Positions 43,999 to 52,262 of a stretch of DNA of 64,000 bases are shown one piece after another (the first letter of the stretch is position 1; every line of letters begins with the position of its first letter). The position numbers were made by a program, and so were the translations under genes. A model generated the notes under the pieces. That model saw only the letters and a list, made by a program, of their open reading frames with translations. It searched no databases and had not been told where the DNA came from. Source of the DNA: Verrucomicrobiales bacterium (lineage in GTDB: Bacteria; Verrucomicrobiota; Verrucomicrobiia; Verrucomicrobiales; DEV007); contig JARGPJ010000001.1 of the NCBI GenBank assembly GCA_029212615.1, forward strand, positions 186,001 to 250,000, read 5' to 3'.

Positions 43999-44427
43999 AT
44001 GGAACTCAATCAGTTTACGGATTACTCGCTGCGAACATTGATCGTCGCAGCTCTGAAAAATGGTGATCTGACTTCGGTCCGTGAGGTCGCTGCGTCCTTT
44101 TCTATTTCCGAAAATCATCTCGTAAAGGTTGTTCACAAACTATCAAAACTCGGATACCTCGAAACAATCCGGGGGCGCTCGGGAGGCATTCGACTGGCAA
44201 AAGCCCCTGAATCCATCCCGATCGGGGAAGTCGTCCGTGCGGTTGAGTCATTTACCCTCGTTGACTGTATGCCGCCGCGTACAGGCGAATGCCGGATTGC
44301 GGGAGTCTGCCGTCTTCAGGGACTTTTGCACCGCGCATCAGCCGCATTTTTCAGAGAACTCGACTCACAAACGCTCGCCGACCTCGTCGCAAACGAAGTC
44401 GAATTGCGGGACCGGCTGGGCATGTAG
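43999..44427 (+). CDS. Rrf2 family regulator, NsrR-like
   Basis: The 142-residue winged-helix regulator has the Rrf2 DNA-binding part (QFTDYSLRTLIVAAL, SVREVAASFSISENHLVKVVHKLSKLGYLETIRGRSGGIRLA) and three Cys at about 90, 98 and 104 in VDCMPPRTGECRIAGVCRLQ, the arrangement that holds the [Fe-S] cluster in NsrR. NsrR senses nitric oxide and represses detoxification genes. The ATG at 43999 starts the conserved domain; a longer frame from 43939 is unlikely. It converges on the truncated haemoglobin operon at 44505-45526, which has an NsrR-like dyad upstream. Confidence 0.88.
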   Translation: MELNQFTDYSLRTLIVAALKNGDLTSVREVAASFSISENHLVKVVHKLSKLGYLETIRGRSGGIRLAKAPESIPIGEVVRAVESFTLVDCMPPRTGECRIAGVCRLQGLLHRASAAFFRELDSQTLADLVANEVELRDRLGM

Positions 44428-44504
44428 GGATTTATTCGTCGAAGAACTGAGCGACCTCGGAATAGCCGGGGAGTAATTCAGCCAAAGAAGGCACCACCTC
44501 TTCT

Positions 44505-44912
44505 TCACCTTCCGCTCCTCTCATTTGTCTCAGCAAAATCTTTAACCCGGCTGAGCATAACCGCTGCAATATCTTCAGCAATGCGTTTCAAATGCTCTGC
44601 GTTCTCTCCCGTAAAGTGGAGGTCGACAGATTGCGCAAACAGTTTCAGGCATCGCTGAAACCGCTCAGAGCTCATCTCTGTTTTGAGACTCAGCTGTAGG
44701 TGAGGCTTCAATGGATTACCCCGATAATTCCCGCCTCTGAACATGGCCCTCTCCCAGAAGTCCACGATCTTCGGGATGTGGGTTCCCCAATCAACTTTTG
44801 CAATCTCATCAAAAACGGGGCCGAGCAGTTCATCCTCCCGCACTTGGGAATAGAAATATATAACGATGACTTCGAGATCAGCTCTTCCCTCTATATCCCT
44901 GCTTTCGCTCAT
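44505..44912 (-). CDS. Group III truncated haemoglobin
   Basis: A 135-residue globin. YFYSQVREDELLGPVFDEIA, HIPKIVDFWERAMFRGGNYRGNPLKPHLQL match group III truncated haemoglobins such as Campylobacter Ctb; His71 in NPLKPHLQL should be the proximal (F8) heme ligand and the Tyr in the first helix the B10 residue. These globins bind O2 and NO and take part in nitrosative-stress defence. Its ATG overlaps the TGA of the heme-c gene upstream by 4 bases, so the two are one operon. Confidence 0.93.
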   Translation of the reverse strand: MSESRDIEGRADLEVIVIYFYSQVREDELLGPVFDEIAKVDWGTHIPKIVDFWERAMFRGGNYRGNPLKPHLQLSLKTEMSSERFQRCLKLFAQSVDLHFTGENAEHLKRIAEDIAAVMLSRVKDFAETNERSGR

Positions 44913-45526
44913 TGCACTCCCCCGGACTTTTCAGACTCCTCGACCGGATCAAAATTCACAGGCATGGAAATGGCCAGGCCGGCGACACGGGAATCAAGAT
45001 TGCTCCGGTAGGGGACGTGACACTTCAGGCATTGATTGTGAAGTGTAATCGCTCCGACAAACCGGTACCTGCCGTCCTCCATCCCGTAAAACTCTTCAGC
45101 TCCTTTCTTGAGAGCATCGGCCGCTCTTTGCTCAAATTCATCTTGAGGGTCATGCCCCTTGTCCTTTGTAGCATTTACACCGAGCCACCGGATATCGACC
45201 ATCCATGACCGTGACATTTCTTTAAACACGTCTTCCAGAGACTGAGAGGGAAGAGCAAGAGCGCCACTCTCACCGTCATCTCCATCACCGAAAAAATCCC
45301 GGTGCATCACCTGAAGGGCTCCATGCATCGCTTCGTGCATCCAGCGGGCCCGGCCACGCGCCTCACTTTCGCTGGAAGGTAGATTCTCTTTCGCTTTCTC
45401 CGGAATCCCTTCCAGGGACTCAGCTGCGACATCATCTTCCGCCCGCAACAACCAGCCGCCGACCGCGCTGAATGCCAGTGTGACGATCATCAAAATGATC
45501 ACGGAAAATGAAGGACTAATTTTCAT
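44909..45526 (-). CDS. DUF3365 (Tll0287-like) heme-binding membrane-anchored protein
   Basis: About 205 residues: an N-terminal TM/signal anchor (FSVIILMIVTLAFSAVGGWLL) and a periplasmic domain with a single c-type heme motif CLKCH at about 166-170, followed by VPYRSNLDSRVAGLAISMPV. This is the DUF3365/Tll0287-like fold, seen in heme-binding sensor domains. Here it stands alone without a kinase or cyclase. The ATG at 45526 is chosen as the signal anchor starts there. It is the first gene of an operon with the group III truncated haemoglobin, and a 9-1-9 dyad lies 14 bases upstream. Confidence 0.83.
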   Translation of the reverse strand: MKISPSFSVIILMIVTLAFSAVGGWLLRAEDDVAAESLEGIPEKAKENLPSSESEARGRARWMHEAMHGALQVMHRDFFGDGDDGESGALALPSQSLEDVFKEMSRSWMVDIRWLGVNATKDKGHDPQDEFEQRAADALKKGAEEFYGMEDGRYRFVGAITLHNQCLKCHVPYRSNLDSRVAGLAISMPVNFDPVEESEKSGGVQ

Positions 45527-45539
45527 GACTTGAAATAAA

Positions 45540-45558
45540 GATGTAAAACAAGTACATG
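45540..45558. promoter_or_regulatory. NsrR-type 9-1-9 dyad upstream of the heme/haemoglobin operon
   Basis: GATGTAAAA-C-AAGTACATG: the left half (45540-45548) and the inverted right half (CATGTACTT, 45550-45558) share ATGTA and the A/T-rich inner part. NsrR sites are described as two such half-sites (GATGyATTT type) one base apart, so the geometry matches. It lies 14-32 bases before the ATG of the DUF3365 gene, where a repressor would block transcription. The link to the Rrf2 protein next door is inference. Confidence 0.6.
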
Positions 45559-45650
45559 ATTTAAGATTTATCGCAATAACACCTCCCACGATTCAGGTAG
45601 CGTTTACACGTCCCGTCGAAACCGTGGGAACAACATCACCGACTTTCCAC

Positions 45651-46877
45651 ATGAGTTCACACGCTCACCGCAACTCAGATTCCGGGCCCGGCATTCAAAC
45701 CCTGGCAATTCATGCGGGAGAGCACCCGGACCCGGTGACGAAAGCCTCTTCGCCCAATCTGGTGATGTCTTCGACTTTTCTCGCTGACCCTGATGCCTCC
45801 TTCTCAGCTGAAGGAAGCCATGAGGACGAAGGCTACTTTTACTCCCGGTGGTCCAACCCGACAGTCGCTCAACTGGAGAGCAAGCTCGCAGCCCTCGAAG
45901 GTACGGAATCCGCAATGGCCTTTGCTTCCGGGATGGCAGCGGTCAACGCGCTCTTTCTTCACTGTTTGCGTCCCGGTGATCACCTCGTAATGGGAGATAT
46001 CGTGTATGCAGCTGTATCAGAGACCGCAAATGATCTCCTTCTGGAACTCGGTATAAAAATATCGCGAGTCGATACTTCCGATCCCGCTGCCGTCGAAACG
46101 GCTCTACGGGAGAACACCCGGCTCGTTTATATCGAATCGCCATGCAATCCCATTCTCCGTCTCACCGATATCGCTGCGATAGCGAAGCTGCTCCGCGGCA
46201 CGAAGGCGCGGCTCGCAGTAGACTCGACTTTTGCCACACCGGTGGCGACTCGCCCCACCGACTACGGCGCCGACTTTGTGATTCATTCACTTACCAAATA
46301 CCTCGGTGGTCACGGCGATGCCGTAGGAGGCGCCCTGCTCGGCCCAACTGAAGACATCACGGAGATACGCCGGAAAGCAGGAATTCGCATGGGGGGCGTC
46401 CTCAGCCCCTTCAACGCCTGGCTGATTCTGAGAGGTCTCGCTACTTTCCCACTTCGGATGCGCGCCCATGAATCAGCGGCGATGGACGTGGGACGCTTCC
46501 TCGAAAATCACCCATTGATTAGTCGCGTCTACTATCCGGGATTCGAATCCCATCCTCAGCATGAACTTGCTGCGCGCCAGATGAACAATTTTTCCGGGAT
46601 GCTCACCTTCCAGACGGAAAGGCATGCCGAACTCCCGCACCTCTTGGCGGAAAATCTGGAAATCATCCACTACGCCGTCTCCCTCGGACATCACCGTTCC
46701 CTCATTTTTTACATACCTACTGAGGAGATCCTGAAGACATCCTTCAAACTAACAGAACAACAGAACGAAGCTTATCGTGAATTCGCGGGAGATGCTATCT
46801 TCCGACTATCTGTTGGAATTGAAGATTCAAAGGATCTCTGTGCAGACCTTGAAAGAGTATTCTCGAAACTCACTTGA
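45651..46877 (+). CDS. Cys/Met metabolism PLP enzyme (methionine gamma-lyase / cystathionine synthase-like)
   Basis: About 408 residues. The PLP-fold type I enzyme shows YSRWSNPTVAQLESKLAALEGTESAMAFASGMAAVNALF, the cofactor Lys in IHSLTKYLGGHGDAVGGA, the SPCNPILRLTDI and VDSTFATPV blocks, and RLSVGIED near the end. This is the cystathionine gamma-synthase / methionine gamma-lyase / O-acetylhomoserine sulfhydrylase superfamily; YIESPCNPILRLTDI and the GGxGD motif favour methionine gamma-lyase but the substrate is not certain. ATG at 45651 is used; a GTG at 45624 is possible. It is divergent from the heme-c sensor gene. Confidence 0.88.
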   Translation: MSSHAHRNSDSGPGIQTLAIHAGEHPDPVTKASSPNLVMSSTFLADPDASFSAEGSHEDEGYFYSRWSNPTVAQLESKLAALEGTESAMAFASGMAAVNALFLHCLRPGDHLVMGDIVYAAVSETANDLLLELGIKISRVDTSDPAAVETALRENTRLVYIESPCNPILRLTDIAAIAKLLRGTKARLAVDSTFATPVATRPTDYGADFVIHSLTKYLGGHGDAVGGALLGPTEDITEIRRKAGIRMGGVLSPFNAWLILRGLATFPLRMRAHESAAMDVGRFLENHPLISRVYYPGFESHPQHELAARQMNNFSGMLTFQTERHAELPHLLAENLEIIHYAVSLGHHRSLIFYIPTEEILKTSFKLTEQQNEAYREFAGDAIFRLSVGIEDSKDLCADLERVFSKLT

Positions 46878-47027
46878 TCTGATCGTGGACGAGCACCTCC
46901 GCGCCGTCGGACCCCGATCGAGACGACGAACGGCATGAATGAATTGCCGGGATAACGACAGAAGACGGCACGCCCGTCAAGATGCGGCAAGGAGGGATCC
47001 CCGGTTCTACCTGGAGCCTTCCGCCCA

Positions 47028-47870
47028 TCAAAAACCTAAAACCGCTGTGACCGGATAATGATCCGAAGGGAGCCTCCCTTCCTTTCGATAACGATCAATT
47101 GCCGCAAACCTTACCTCAAATAACGGGGAACAAATCACCCAATCAAGTCGCCGCCCGTCATCGGCATCTTTAAACCCGGTAAATGTGCCTTCCTTCCCGG
47201 GCAGGACCTCGGGATTAAGATGGCGAAAAGTATCAACGAACGCCCCATCATCTCCAATCAGCGTCGCATGAGGCGCACTGCCATCCGCGCAATTGAAGTC
47301 CCCCGTGATGATAAACGGGTTCTCTCCCGCGATCCCGGGAATGCGCTTGCGGATCAATTTCGCCGATTCTTCACGTGCCATCGCACCTCGATGATCAAAA
47401 TGAGTATTCGCAAATACGACCCTTTTCCCGGATCCCCTCTCTTTGAGACGCACCCAGCTCACGATACGGGGCAAACTCGAATCCCAACTCTTCGAGGCAA
47501 CCACTTCCGGTTCTTCACTGAGCCAGAAAGTGCCCTTGTCGAGCAGCTCAAACCGGCTCTTCCGGTAGAAAATCGCACAGGACTCCCCTCCATCCGGGGT
47601 TCTCGGAACTTCATACACCTCATACTCCGGCAAATTTTCGCTGAGGAATTCAACCTGAAAACTGAGTGACTCCTGCAATCCCAACAAATCCGGTGAGGTC
47701 CGTACAACGGTCTCCACGACCAAATCTTTTCGATGGGGCCAGGCATTGTCACCATCTTTCGCTGAGCCAAAACGAATGTTAAAAGACATCACCGAAAGGT
47801 CTTCACCAAATAAGGAGGAAGAGCAGAGAAGAAAGCACAGAACCAATGCCAAGTTGAAAATTCGATTCAT
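47028..47870 (-). CDS. Secreted endonuclease/exonuclease/phosphatase family protein
   Basis: About 280 residues with a signal peptide (IFNLALVLCFLLCSSSLFG). EEP-fold motifs are complete: LSVMSFNIRFG, LLGLQES (Glu), VVFANTHFDHRG (His), FIITGDFNCADGS (Asp-Asn) and the terminal RLPSDHYPVTAVL (Asp-His). Members cleave phosphodiesters in nucleic acids or lipids; this secreted bacterial type has no known substrate. ATG at 47870 is preferred over a start 11 codons upstream. Confidence 0.9.
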   Translation of the reverse strand: MNRIFNLALVLCFLLCSSSLFGEDLSVMSFNIRFGSAKDGDNAWPHRKDLVVETVVRTSPDLLGLQESLSFQVEFLSENLPEYEVYEVPRTPDGGESCAIFYRKSRFELLDKGTFWLSEEPEVVASKSWDSSLPRIVSWVRLKERGSGKRVVFANTHFDHRGAMAREESAKLIRKRIPGIAGENPFIITGDFNCADGSAPHATLIGDDGAFVDTFRHLNPEVLPGKEGTFTGFKDADDGRRLDWVICSPLFEVRFAAIDRYRKEGRLPSDHYPVTAVLGF

Positions 47871-48253
47871 CGTCAAACACTCTGAAGTGCGATCCTGCCT
47901 CAATCAACTCCGCGAAACGGACCCCTCCTTCACCGGCCATACCTTGCACCCCGCAGACGAACCAGCCTCTCCAAATACAGGCTATTTCCGCCCCCTTACA
48001 GTGGCCGGGAAACACTCCTTCCGGATCTTCAGCCGGGCAAGGGCAGGCTCGAATGAAGTTCCCCCCTCTGTCAGCGCATTGCTCACCCTCGAGTGAAAGG
48101 AGTGGAAAATTACCCTTCCCTCCTCTATAAAAAGAAATTCGGGCGTCAAGCCCGCGAATCCCGGTTGAACATATATAGCCGGATGATCTTCAGCTGAGTC
48201 AGAATGGACTGAAGTCCGGCCCATTTTCCCGAATCCCCCCCCTCTCATACATC
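47871..48253. other. 383-bp intergenic region with paired stems and a minus-strand terminator-like hairpin
   Basis: The left half (47871-48120) shows nothing I can support; an 88-codon minus frame across it is not convincing. The right half has a long imperfect stem at 48178-48220 and a hairpin with a T-run on the - strand at 48129-48158, described separately. The glutaredoxin gene starts at 48254 on the + strand, and no minus-strand gene ends here. Confidence 0.5.
48129..48220 (-). ncRNA. Candidate minus-strand structured RNA
   Basis: Read on the minus strand: GCCGGA-CTTCAG, a 15-base loop, CTGAAG-ATCA-TCCGGC (48220-48178), giving two perfect 6-bp stems stacked with one 4-base bulge. About 20 bases further on, the stem ATTCGCGGGC-TTGAC-GCCCGAAT is followed by TTTCTTTTT (48158-48129), a good intrinsic terminator. 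No minus-strand coding gene explains this terminator. A promoter is not obvious (the minus strand upstream has only weak boxes), so a non-coding RNA is a suggestion. Confidence 0.38.
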
Positions 48254-48511
48254 ATGGAAGAAGACGAAGTATTCAAAGTTTATGTCAAGCCGGGATGCCC
48301 CTGGTGCGTCGATGCGATCGCCTACCTCAAAAAGGGAGGCTACCATTTTGAAGAAATTGATGTCACCTCGGACCCTGTTGCTTTTGCGAAAATGCAGGAG
48401 ATTTCAGGGCAAACCTCGGCGCCGACGATGACAGTGGGAAATTTACTGCTCGCGGATTTCGGGGTCGAAGAACTGGTTCCCTTTCTCGAAGAACACGGGC
48501 TCCTGAGGTAG
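48254..48511 (+). CDS. Glutaredoxin family protein
   Basis: An 85-residue thioredoxin-fold protein with the dithiol active site CPWC in VYVKPGCPWCVDAIAYLKKGG, the cis-Pro segment TSAPTMTVG and the glutathione-site-like FGVEELVPFL. It reduces disulfides or mixed disulfides in the cytosol. It has no close + strand partner. Confidence 0.93.
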   Translation: MEEDEVFKVYVKPGCPWCVDAIAYLKKGGYHFEEIDVTSDPVAFAKMQEISGQTSAPTMTVGNLLLADFGVEELVPFLEEHGLLR

Positions 48512-48539
48512 ACCCTTCCGCAGAAATCCTTAACGGAAT

Positions 48540-48606
48540 CGCCGGAGACCTTGTCAAATCATCCGGCGGAATAAAAAAGCACCCGACGGTTTCCCGGCGA
48601 GTGCTT
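48540..48606 (-). terminator. Tandem hairpins after the glutaredoxin and small secreted protein genes
   Basis: First, CGCCGGA (48540-48546) and TCCGGCG (48562-48568) form a perfect 7-bp inverted repeat. Second, GCACCCGACGG (48579-48589) pairs with the CCCGGCGAGTGC arm (to 48605) with two mismatches, preceded by AAAAAA, which is the T-run of a terminator on the minus strand for the small secreted protein gene that ends at 48642. The first hairpin may stop glutaredoxin transcripts but lacks a T-run. Confidence 0.7.
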
Positions 48607-48641
48607 CGATCAGCAGAATGGCAGGACTGCCCTGCCTTGAA

Positions 48642-48926
48642 TCAGCTGGCTTTTGCAGGAGCGACCGAATCGGCCTTGTTGTGCTCGTGAACAACATCGA
48701 CTTTCTTTCCATCAAGGTCGGCGATGTCAGTTTCCTTTCCGTCAGCATCTTTCACTTCCGTGGTCGCCTGAAGCTGAATCGGCTTAGTCGTGCCTTCGAT
48801 AGCGAGTGATTTAGTGTCCTTGTCATAGGACAGCGTACCGGTAACGGTCGTCTTTTTGCCGCAACCGGCGTATGCGGAGCCTGCTGCGATGGCAACAGCT
48901 GCAATAATTCCGAGGATCTGTTTCAT
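48642..48926 (-). CDS. Small secreted protein of unknown function
   Basis: A 94-residue protein with a clear signal peptide (MKQILGIIAAVAIAAGSAYA) cleaved before GCGKKTTVTGTLSYDKDTKSLAIEG. The mature part is about 73 residues, beta-rich and charged, with one Cys and a His pair in VVHEHNKAD. I recognise no family. It is probably abundant, since it has a clean signal, its own terminator and no operon partner. A longer frame to 49058 adds an unlikely N terminus and overlaps the divergent gene. Confidence 0.75.
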   Translation of the reverse strand: MKQILGIIAAVAIAAGSAYAGCGKKTTVTGTLSYDKDTKSLAIEGTTKPIQLQATTEVKDADGKETDIADLDGKKVDVVHEHNKADSVAPAKAS

Positions 48927-49038
48927 GAATTCAATGGGTGGATAGTTAGTTGTCAGATTCGATTCATTCCGATACAACCATTCATGCATTGAAGTGTTTC
49001 CGCTTCTATATGACAAGCTTATTCTGAGCCACCTGAAC

Positions 49039-49626
49039 ATGCCATCCCCCAGACTCAAGATTCATAGACGCGGCGGAATCCCTGCCGCCCTCTTCAGCAT
49101 TCTGTTTTTTACCAGTCAGCTCGCAACAGGGCATCCGCTTCCGGAAATCCCGGTCTGGGCCTTTTTTGAGAAAGATGGTTCAGCGCGTTTTGAAATCGAG
49201 GTAGACCCCCGCTGTTTTGTGGAAAACCCCGAAGATGAACTCTACATGCTTCATTGGTATCTTCAGCGCTGTGACAAGGAGGAAAAAAATGAAATGTTTG
49301 AGCAGGCCAAGGCATTTATTCCTACCCGTGTCGATCTTGTCTTTGGCCCGGATAATTGGAAGATTGATCCGGATTACCACTGTGAGTTCACCACGCGGGG
49401 CGGCAAGCCTCTCAGGAAGCTCGATGACCCGGTCATGATTCGCGTGTCCTTTGAGACCAGGATCCCCCGATCAGTAAAGACCTATCAGCTCCACGCTCAT
49501 GACGTGGGAATTTTCAGCGTATTGTTTTTGAATCATTTCAACGACGCTGCAGTACCCCGGATTCAAACTCTGTTCCCGGGTGAAAAGAGCTACGCGCTCA
49601 GTCTTGAGCAGCCCCCCGAAAAATAA
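49039..49626 (+). CDS. Secreted protein of unknown function
   Basis: About 195 residues. A basic start (MPSPRLKIHRRGG) and a hydrophobic stretch (IPAALFSILFFTSQLATG) form a signal peptide. The mature part begins HPLPEIPVWAFFEKDGSARFEIEVDPRCF and is predicted beta-rich. The HPLPEIPV start and Asp/Cys motif remind me of the N-terminal domain of some HupE/UreJ-like proteins, but that is weak. ATG at 49039 is chosen as the signal begins there; a longer frame begins at 48994. Confidence 0.7.
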   Translation: MPSPRLKIHRRGGIPAALFSILFFTSQLATGHPLPEIPVWAFFEKDGSARFEIEVDPRCFVENPEDELYMLHWYLQRCDKEEKNEMFEQAKAFIPTRVDLVFGPDNWKIDPDYHCEFTTRGGKPLRKLDDPVMIRVSFETRIPRSVKTYQLHAHDVGIFSVLFLNHFNDAAVPRIQTLFPGEKSYALSLEQPPEK

Positions 49627-49794
49627 ACCTGATCGAATCAGCCCGTCGACGGGGGGGGAATGGCAACGTTTTCGCCCCGCACCGCATGATCCAAAAGAAA
49701 AAACTTCATTCTGAAGTCACATTTTACACTGGTAGCAGCCAATGAATTCTGGCTTAATGCCGCCCTTCTTTAAATATTTCCGCCAGCGATCTCC

Positions 49795-52239
49795 ATGACA
49801 ATTCCAGAACTCCAGTCGGCACTTGATGCTAATCCCGAAAATTGGGAGCTTCGCCTCACCCTCGTGCAAACGCTCGTTGCCGAGGGACGTCACGATGCCG
49901 CTGTCGAGATCGTCAACAACGGACAGGCCCTCCCCCGCGAACCCGCCCCCTGGCTTGATGCTGCCAAATGTTATGCGGCGGTAGGCGCTCTTGAGCAGGC
50001 GCGAGGCCTTATCGCCAGCTCACTCGAGATTGATCCCGCATACGGACCCTCACTGACCTATCAGCAGGAAATCGAGCAACAAATTGCCGCGGCCGCCGCT
50101 CCAGTGCCCGTGGCCCTATCCGCTGATGATATCGATGAAGAAGTCGAGGAGGCGTCCCCTCCTCCTCCGAGCGCAACCATTGTCGAAGCCCTCAAAGCTG
50201 AAGGCGGATCCAACGATCCGATTGCCCTTCCGAAAGTGTCCTTTTCCAGCGATGAGATGGATGCGCTTCACGCCGCAGAGCTTGAAGCAAAGAGACTGCG
50301 CGAAGCTTCCATCAAACGGGATAAGTACAATTCTATCATCATCACTGTCCTGCTTCACGTCGCGATCTTTGCTCTTCTGATCTCAGTGGCAACGAAGATC
50401 CCGCCAAGCACTCCTCCACAGATCGTGGCCTCCTCCGCCGCTGAGCAGCAGGAGGAAACCATTGACGACACCACGATGGAGAAACCGACGGTCGATCCAA
50501 CAACGGCCGTCAACACCGCTGTGACCGATATTATTTCCGTCTCTGCCGAATCGAGCCTTTCCGTCTCCAGCCTCGACATCCCTGTCGCTGACATGGCCAT
50601 GGAAAACATCGTATCCTTTAATCCTTCCATGAGCCTCGGCATGCCGACTTCATCGGAATCCAAGATGATGTTTGGTCAGGAAATGGAGGGTGAAGTTCTC
50701 GGCGTTGTTCTCGATGTCTCCGGCTCCATGGCGGAATACCTCCCCATGGTCGTCCGTGAGGTCGATAAGAATTTCAAGGACTCTCCTGTCGTCTATTTAC
50801 GAAACATGGTTATCAGGAAGGAAAAGAATGTTGATCCTCTTACTGACGTCATGATCATTGTCCCGGAAGAAGTGATTCCCTTTGATCAGGAATTAAAAAC
50901 CCGAACTCCCTATTGGTTTCTTTGGCACGATCTCCCGAAGAAAGCCCCCCAACGATATGTTGATCGACTCATTGAAACATTCAAAACAAGGCCGAATCAG
51001 TTTCTTTCAGCGGGAGGAAGGGGAGCGAATAACAGCCGGGTTCAGGCGGCGATCGAATTTGTGATGGAAGAGAAAATTGATTCTCTCTACATTTTTTCCG
51101 ACTTTGAAGACTTCGTCGATGAAGATGCCGCCCTTACGATCGGCCAAATGCTGGGGCGCAGAAAAATCCGCACCTACATTCAACCAGCGGAGAAAAAGAC
51201 AGAGTCTCTTTCAATCGTGACCAATAAGATCGCAAACCGCACTCTCGGACGCCAGCTCCCGACACTGGTTTCCATTCTCAGCGGAGGGGACAGTGAGGAG
51301 AAGCCGACATCTCTACTTCCTCCCAATCCGAAGGACAAGAAGATGGCCACCGACATCGACTTCACCTATGCCACTCCCCGCCCTGAAATCACGAGCAAGG
51401 AGTTCTACGGATTTCGCCCCGCGAAAGGTTGGAATGAGATTCATCGGATCGTTGAGCCGGAGTACGAGGCTGTCTTCTACGGCCCTCAAGCCAATGCCTT
51501 TATTTTCCTGAAAGACAACGACGGGAATTTCATTCAGAACCCGATACACTTCGACTACCACAGTTGGAAATATGTCCCCGATGCCCCGGATCCCCGCTCA
51601 CGCCTTCGGCGGCGGAAATTCCTCCGACTCCAGGAGGAGCCCTCATTTGACGGGAAGGAGATCGTTTGGAAAATGGTCCTCGAAGATGAAGTCAAATTCG
51701 ATGTGCACCTTTACCTCGGTCGAAAAGGTATGAATGCGACCTACGTAGCTGAGTTTCCGGAAGACAAAGAAAACGCCAGTCGTGACTGGGCGCACATTCA
51801 CTTCAAAATCCCCGCGCTCGCATCAGAGAAAAGCGACCGGTTCTTCGGCTATGATTTCCCGGCGGAAGGGGTCAAACTGGATGATGTCCGCGCTGTCGTC
51901 GAACCTAATGAGCTTATCGTCAACCTTCCCCGGCAGGATAGAGACAAGTATGCTCAGGGATGGAAGGAGCTCGGATTTGAACCGGGTTACAACACCCGAA
52001 AATTTGATGAACTCAGTCGCCGGCTTCCCAACAACATTCGCGACATGGAGGTCAAAGGACCTTCGTGGGGCGGTCGCACCATGAGCTTCCGGACGACAAG
52101 CAGCAAAATCCTTCTCGACGGCGGCCAGCCTCGAGCTGACACCGAACCATGGGAGGGCTTCAACGCCCGTCTCATTCGTCGAGGAGAGACTCGCGAACGC
52201 TTCACCAAAACCGAAGCTATCGAGATCGAGATTAAGTAA
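49795..52239 (+). CDS. TPR - transmembrane - VWA domain protein
   Basis: The 814-residue protein has an unusual order: cytosolic TPR-like repeats at about 1-95 (WELRLTLVQTLVAEGRHDAAVEIV, PWLDAAKCYAAVGALEQARGLI), an acidic/Pro linker, one TM helix at about 180-200 (IIITVLLHVAIFALLISVAT), a Thr/Ser-rich stalk to about 295, then a VWA-like domain starting VLGVVLDVSGSMAEYLP with the MIDAS DxSGS at about 307-311 and YIFSDFEDF later. A further C-terminal region of about 350 residues (from FTYATPRPEITSKEFYGF) has no family I recognise. The VWA part would lie outside the cytoplasm. It stands alone, followed by a converging kinase gene. Confidence 0.85.
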   Translation: MTIPELQSALDANPENWELRLTLVQTLVAEGRHDAAVEIVNNGQALPREPAPWLDAAKCYAAVGALEQARGLIASSLEIDPAYGPSLTYQQEIEQQIAAAAAPVPVALSADDIDEEVEEASPPPPSATIVEALKAEGGSNDPIALPKVSFSSDEMDALHAAELEAKRLREASIKRDKYNSIIITVLLHVAIFALLISVATKIPPSTPPQIVASSAAEQQEETIDDTTMEKPTVDPTTAVNTAVTDIISVSAESSLSVSSLDIPVADMAMENIVSFNPSMSLGMPTSSESKMMFGQEMEGEVLGVVLDVSGSMAEYLPMVVREVDKNFKDSPVVYLRNMVIRKEKNVDPLTDVMIIVPEEVIPFDQELKTRTPYWFLWHDLPKKAPQRYVDRLIETFKTRPNQFLSAGGRGANNSRVQAAIEFVMEEKIDSLYIFSDFEDFVDEDAALTIGQMLGRRKIRTYIQPAEKKTESLSIVTNKIANRTLGRQLPTLVSILSGGDSEEKPTSLLPPNPKDKKMATDIDFTYATPRPEITSKEFYGFRPAKGWNEIHRIVEPEYEAVFYGPQANAFIFLKDNDGNFIQNPIHFDYHSWKYVPDAPDPRSRLRRRKFLRLQEEPSFDGKEIVWKMVLEDEVKFDVHLYLGRKGMNATYVAEFPEDKENASRDWAHIHFKIPALASEKSDRFFGYDFPAEGVKLDDVRAVVEPNELIVNLPRQDRDKYAQGWKELGFEPGYNTRKFDELSRRLPNNIRDMEVKGPSWGGRTMSFRTTSSKILLDGGQPRADTEPWEGFNARLIRRGETRERFTKTEAIEIEIK

Positions 52240-52262
52240 TCCCACGCGAGAGCAACAAGGCC

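Noticed and set aside
46539-46560. GGATTCGAATCC resembling a tRNA T arm
   Set aside because: It lies within the PLP enzyme coding frame and no acceptor or anticodon arm can be built around it.
47982-48248. 88-codon minus frame in the gap before glutaredoxin
   Set aside because: No signal, no motif, GGG-rich start; and it would cover the terminator-like hairpin at 48129-48158.
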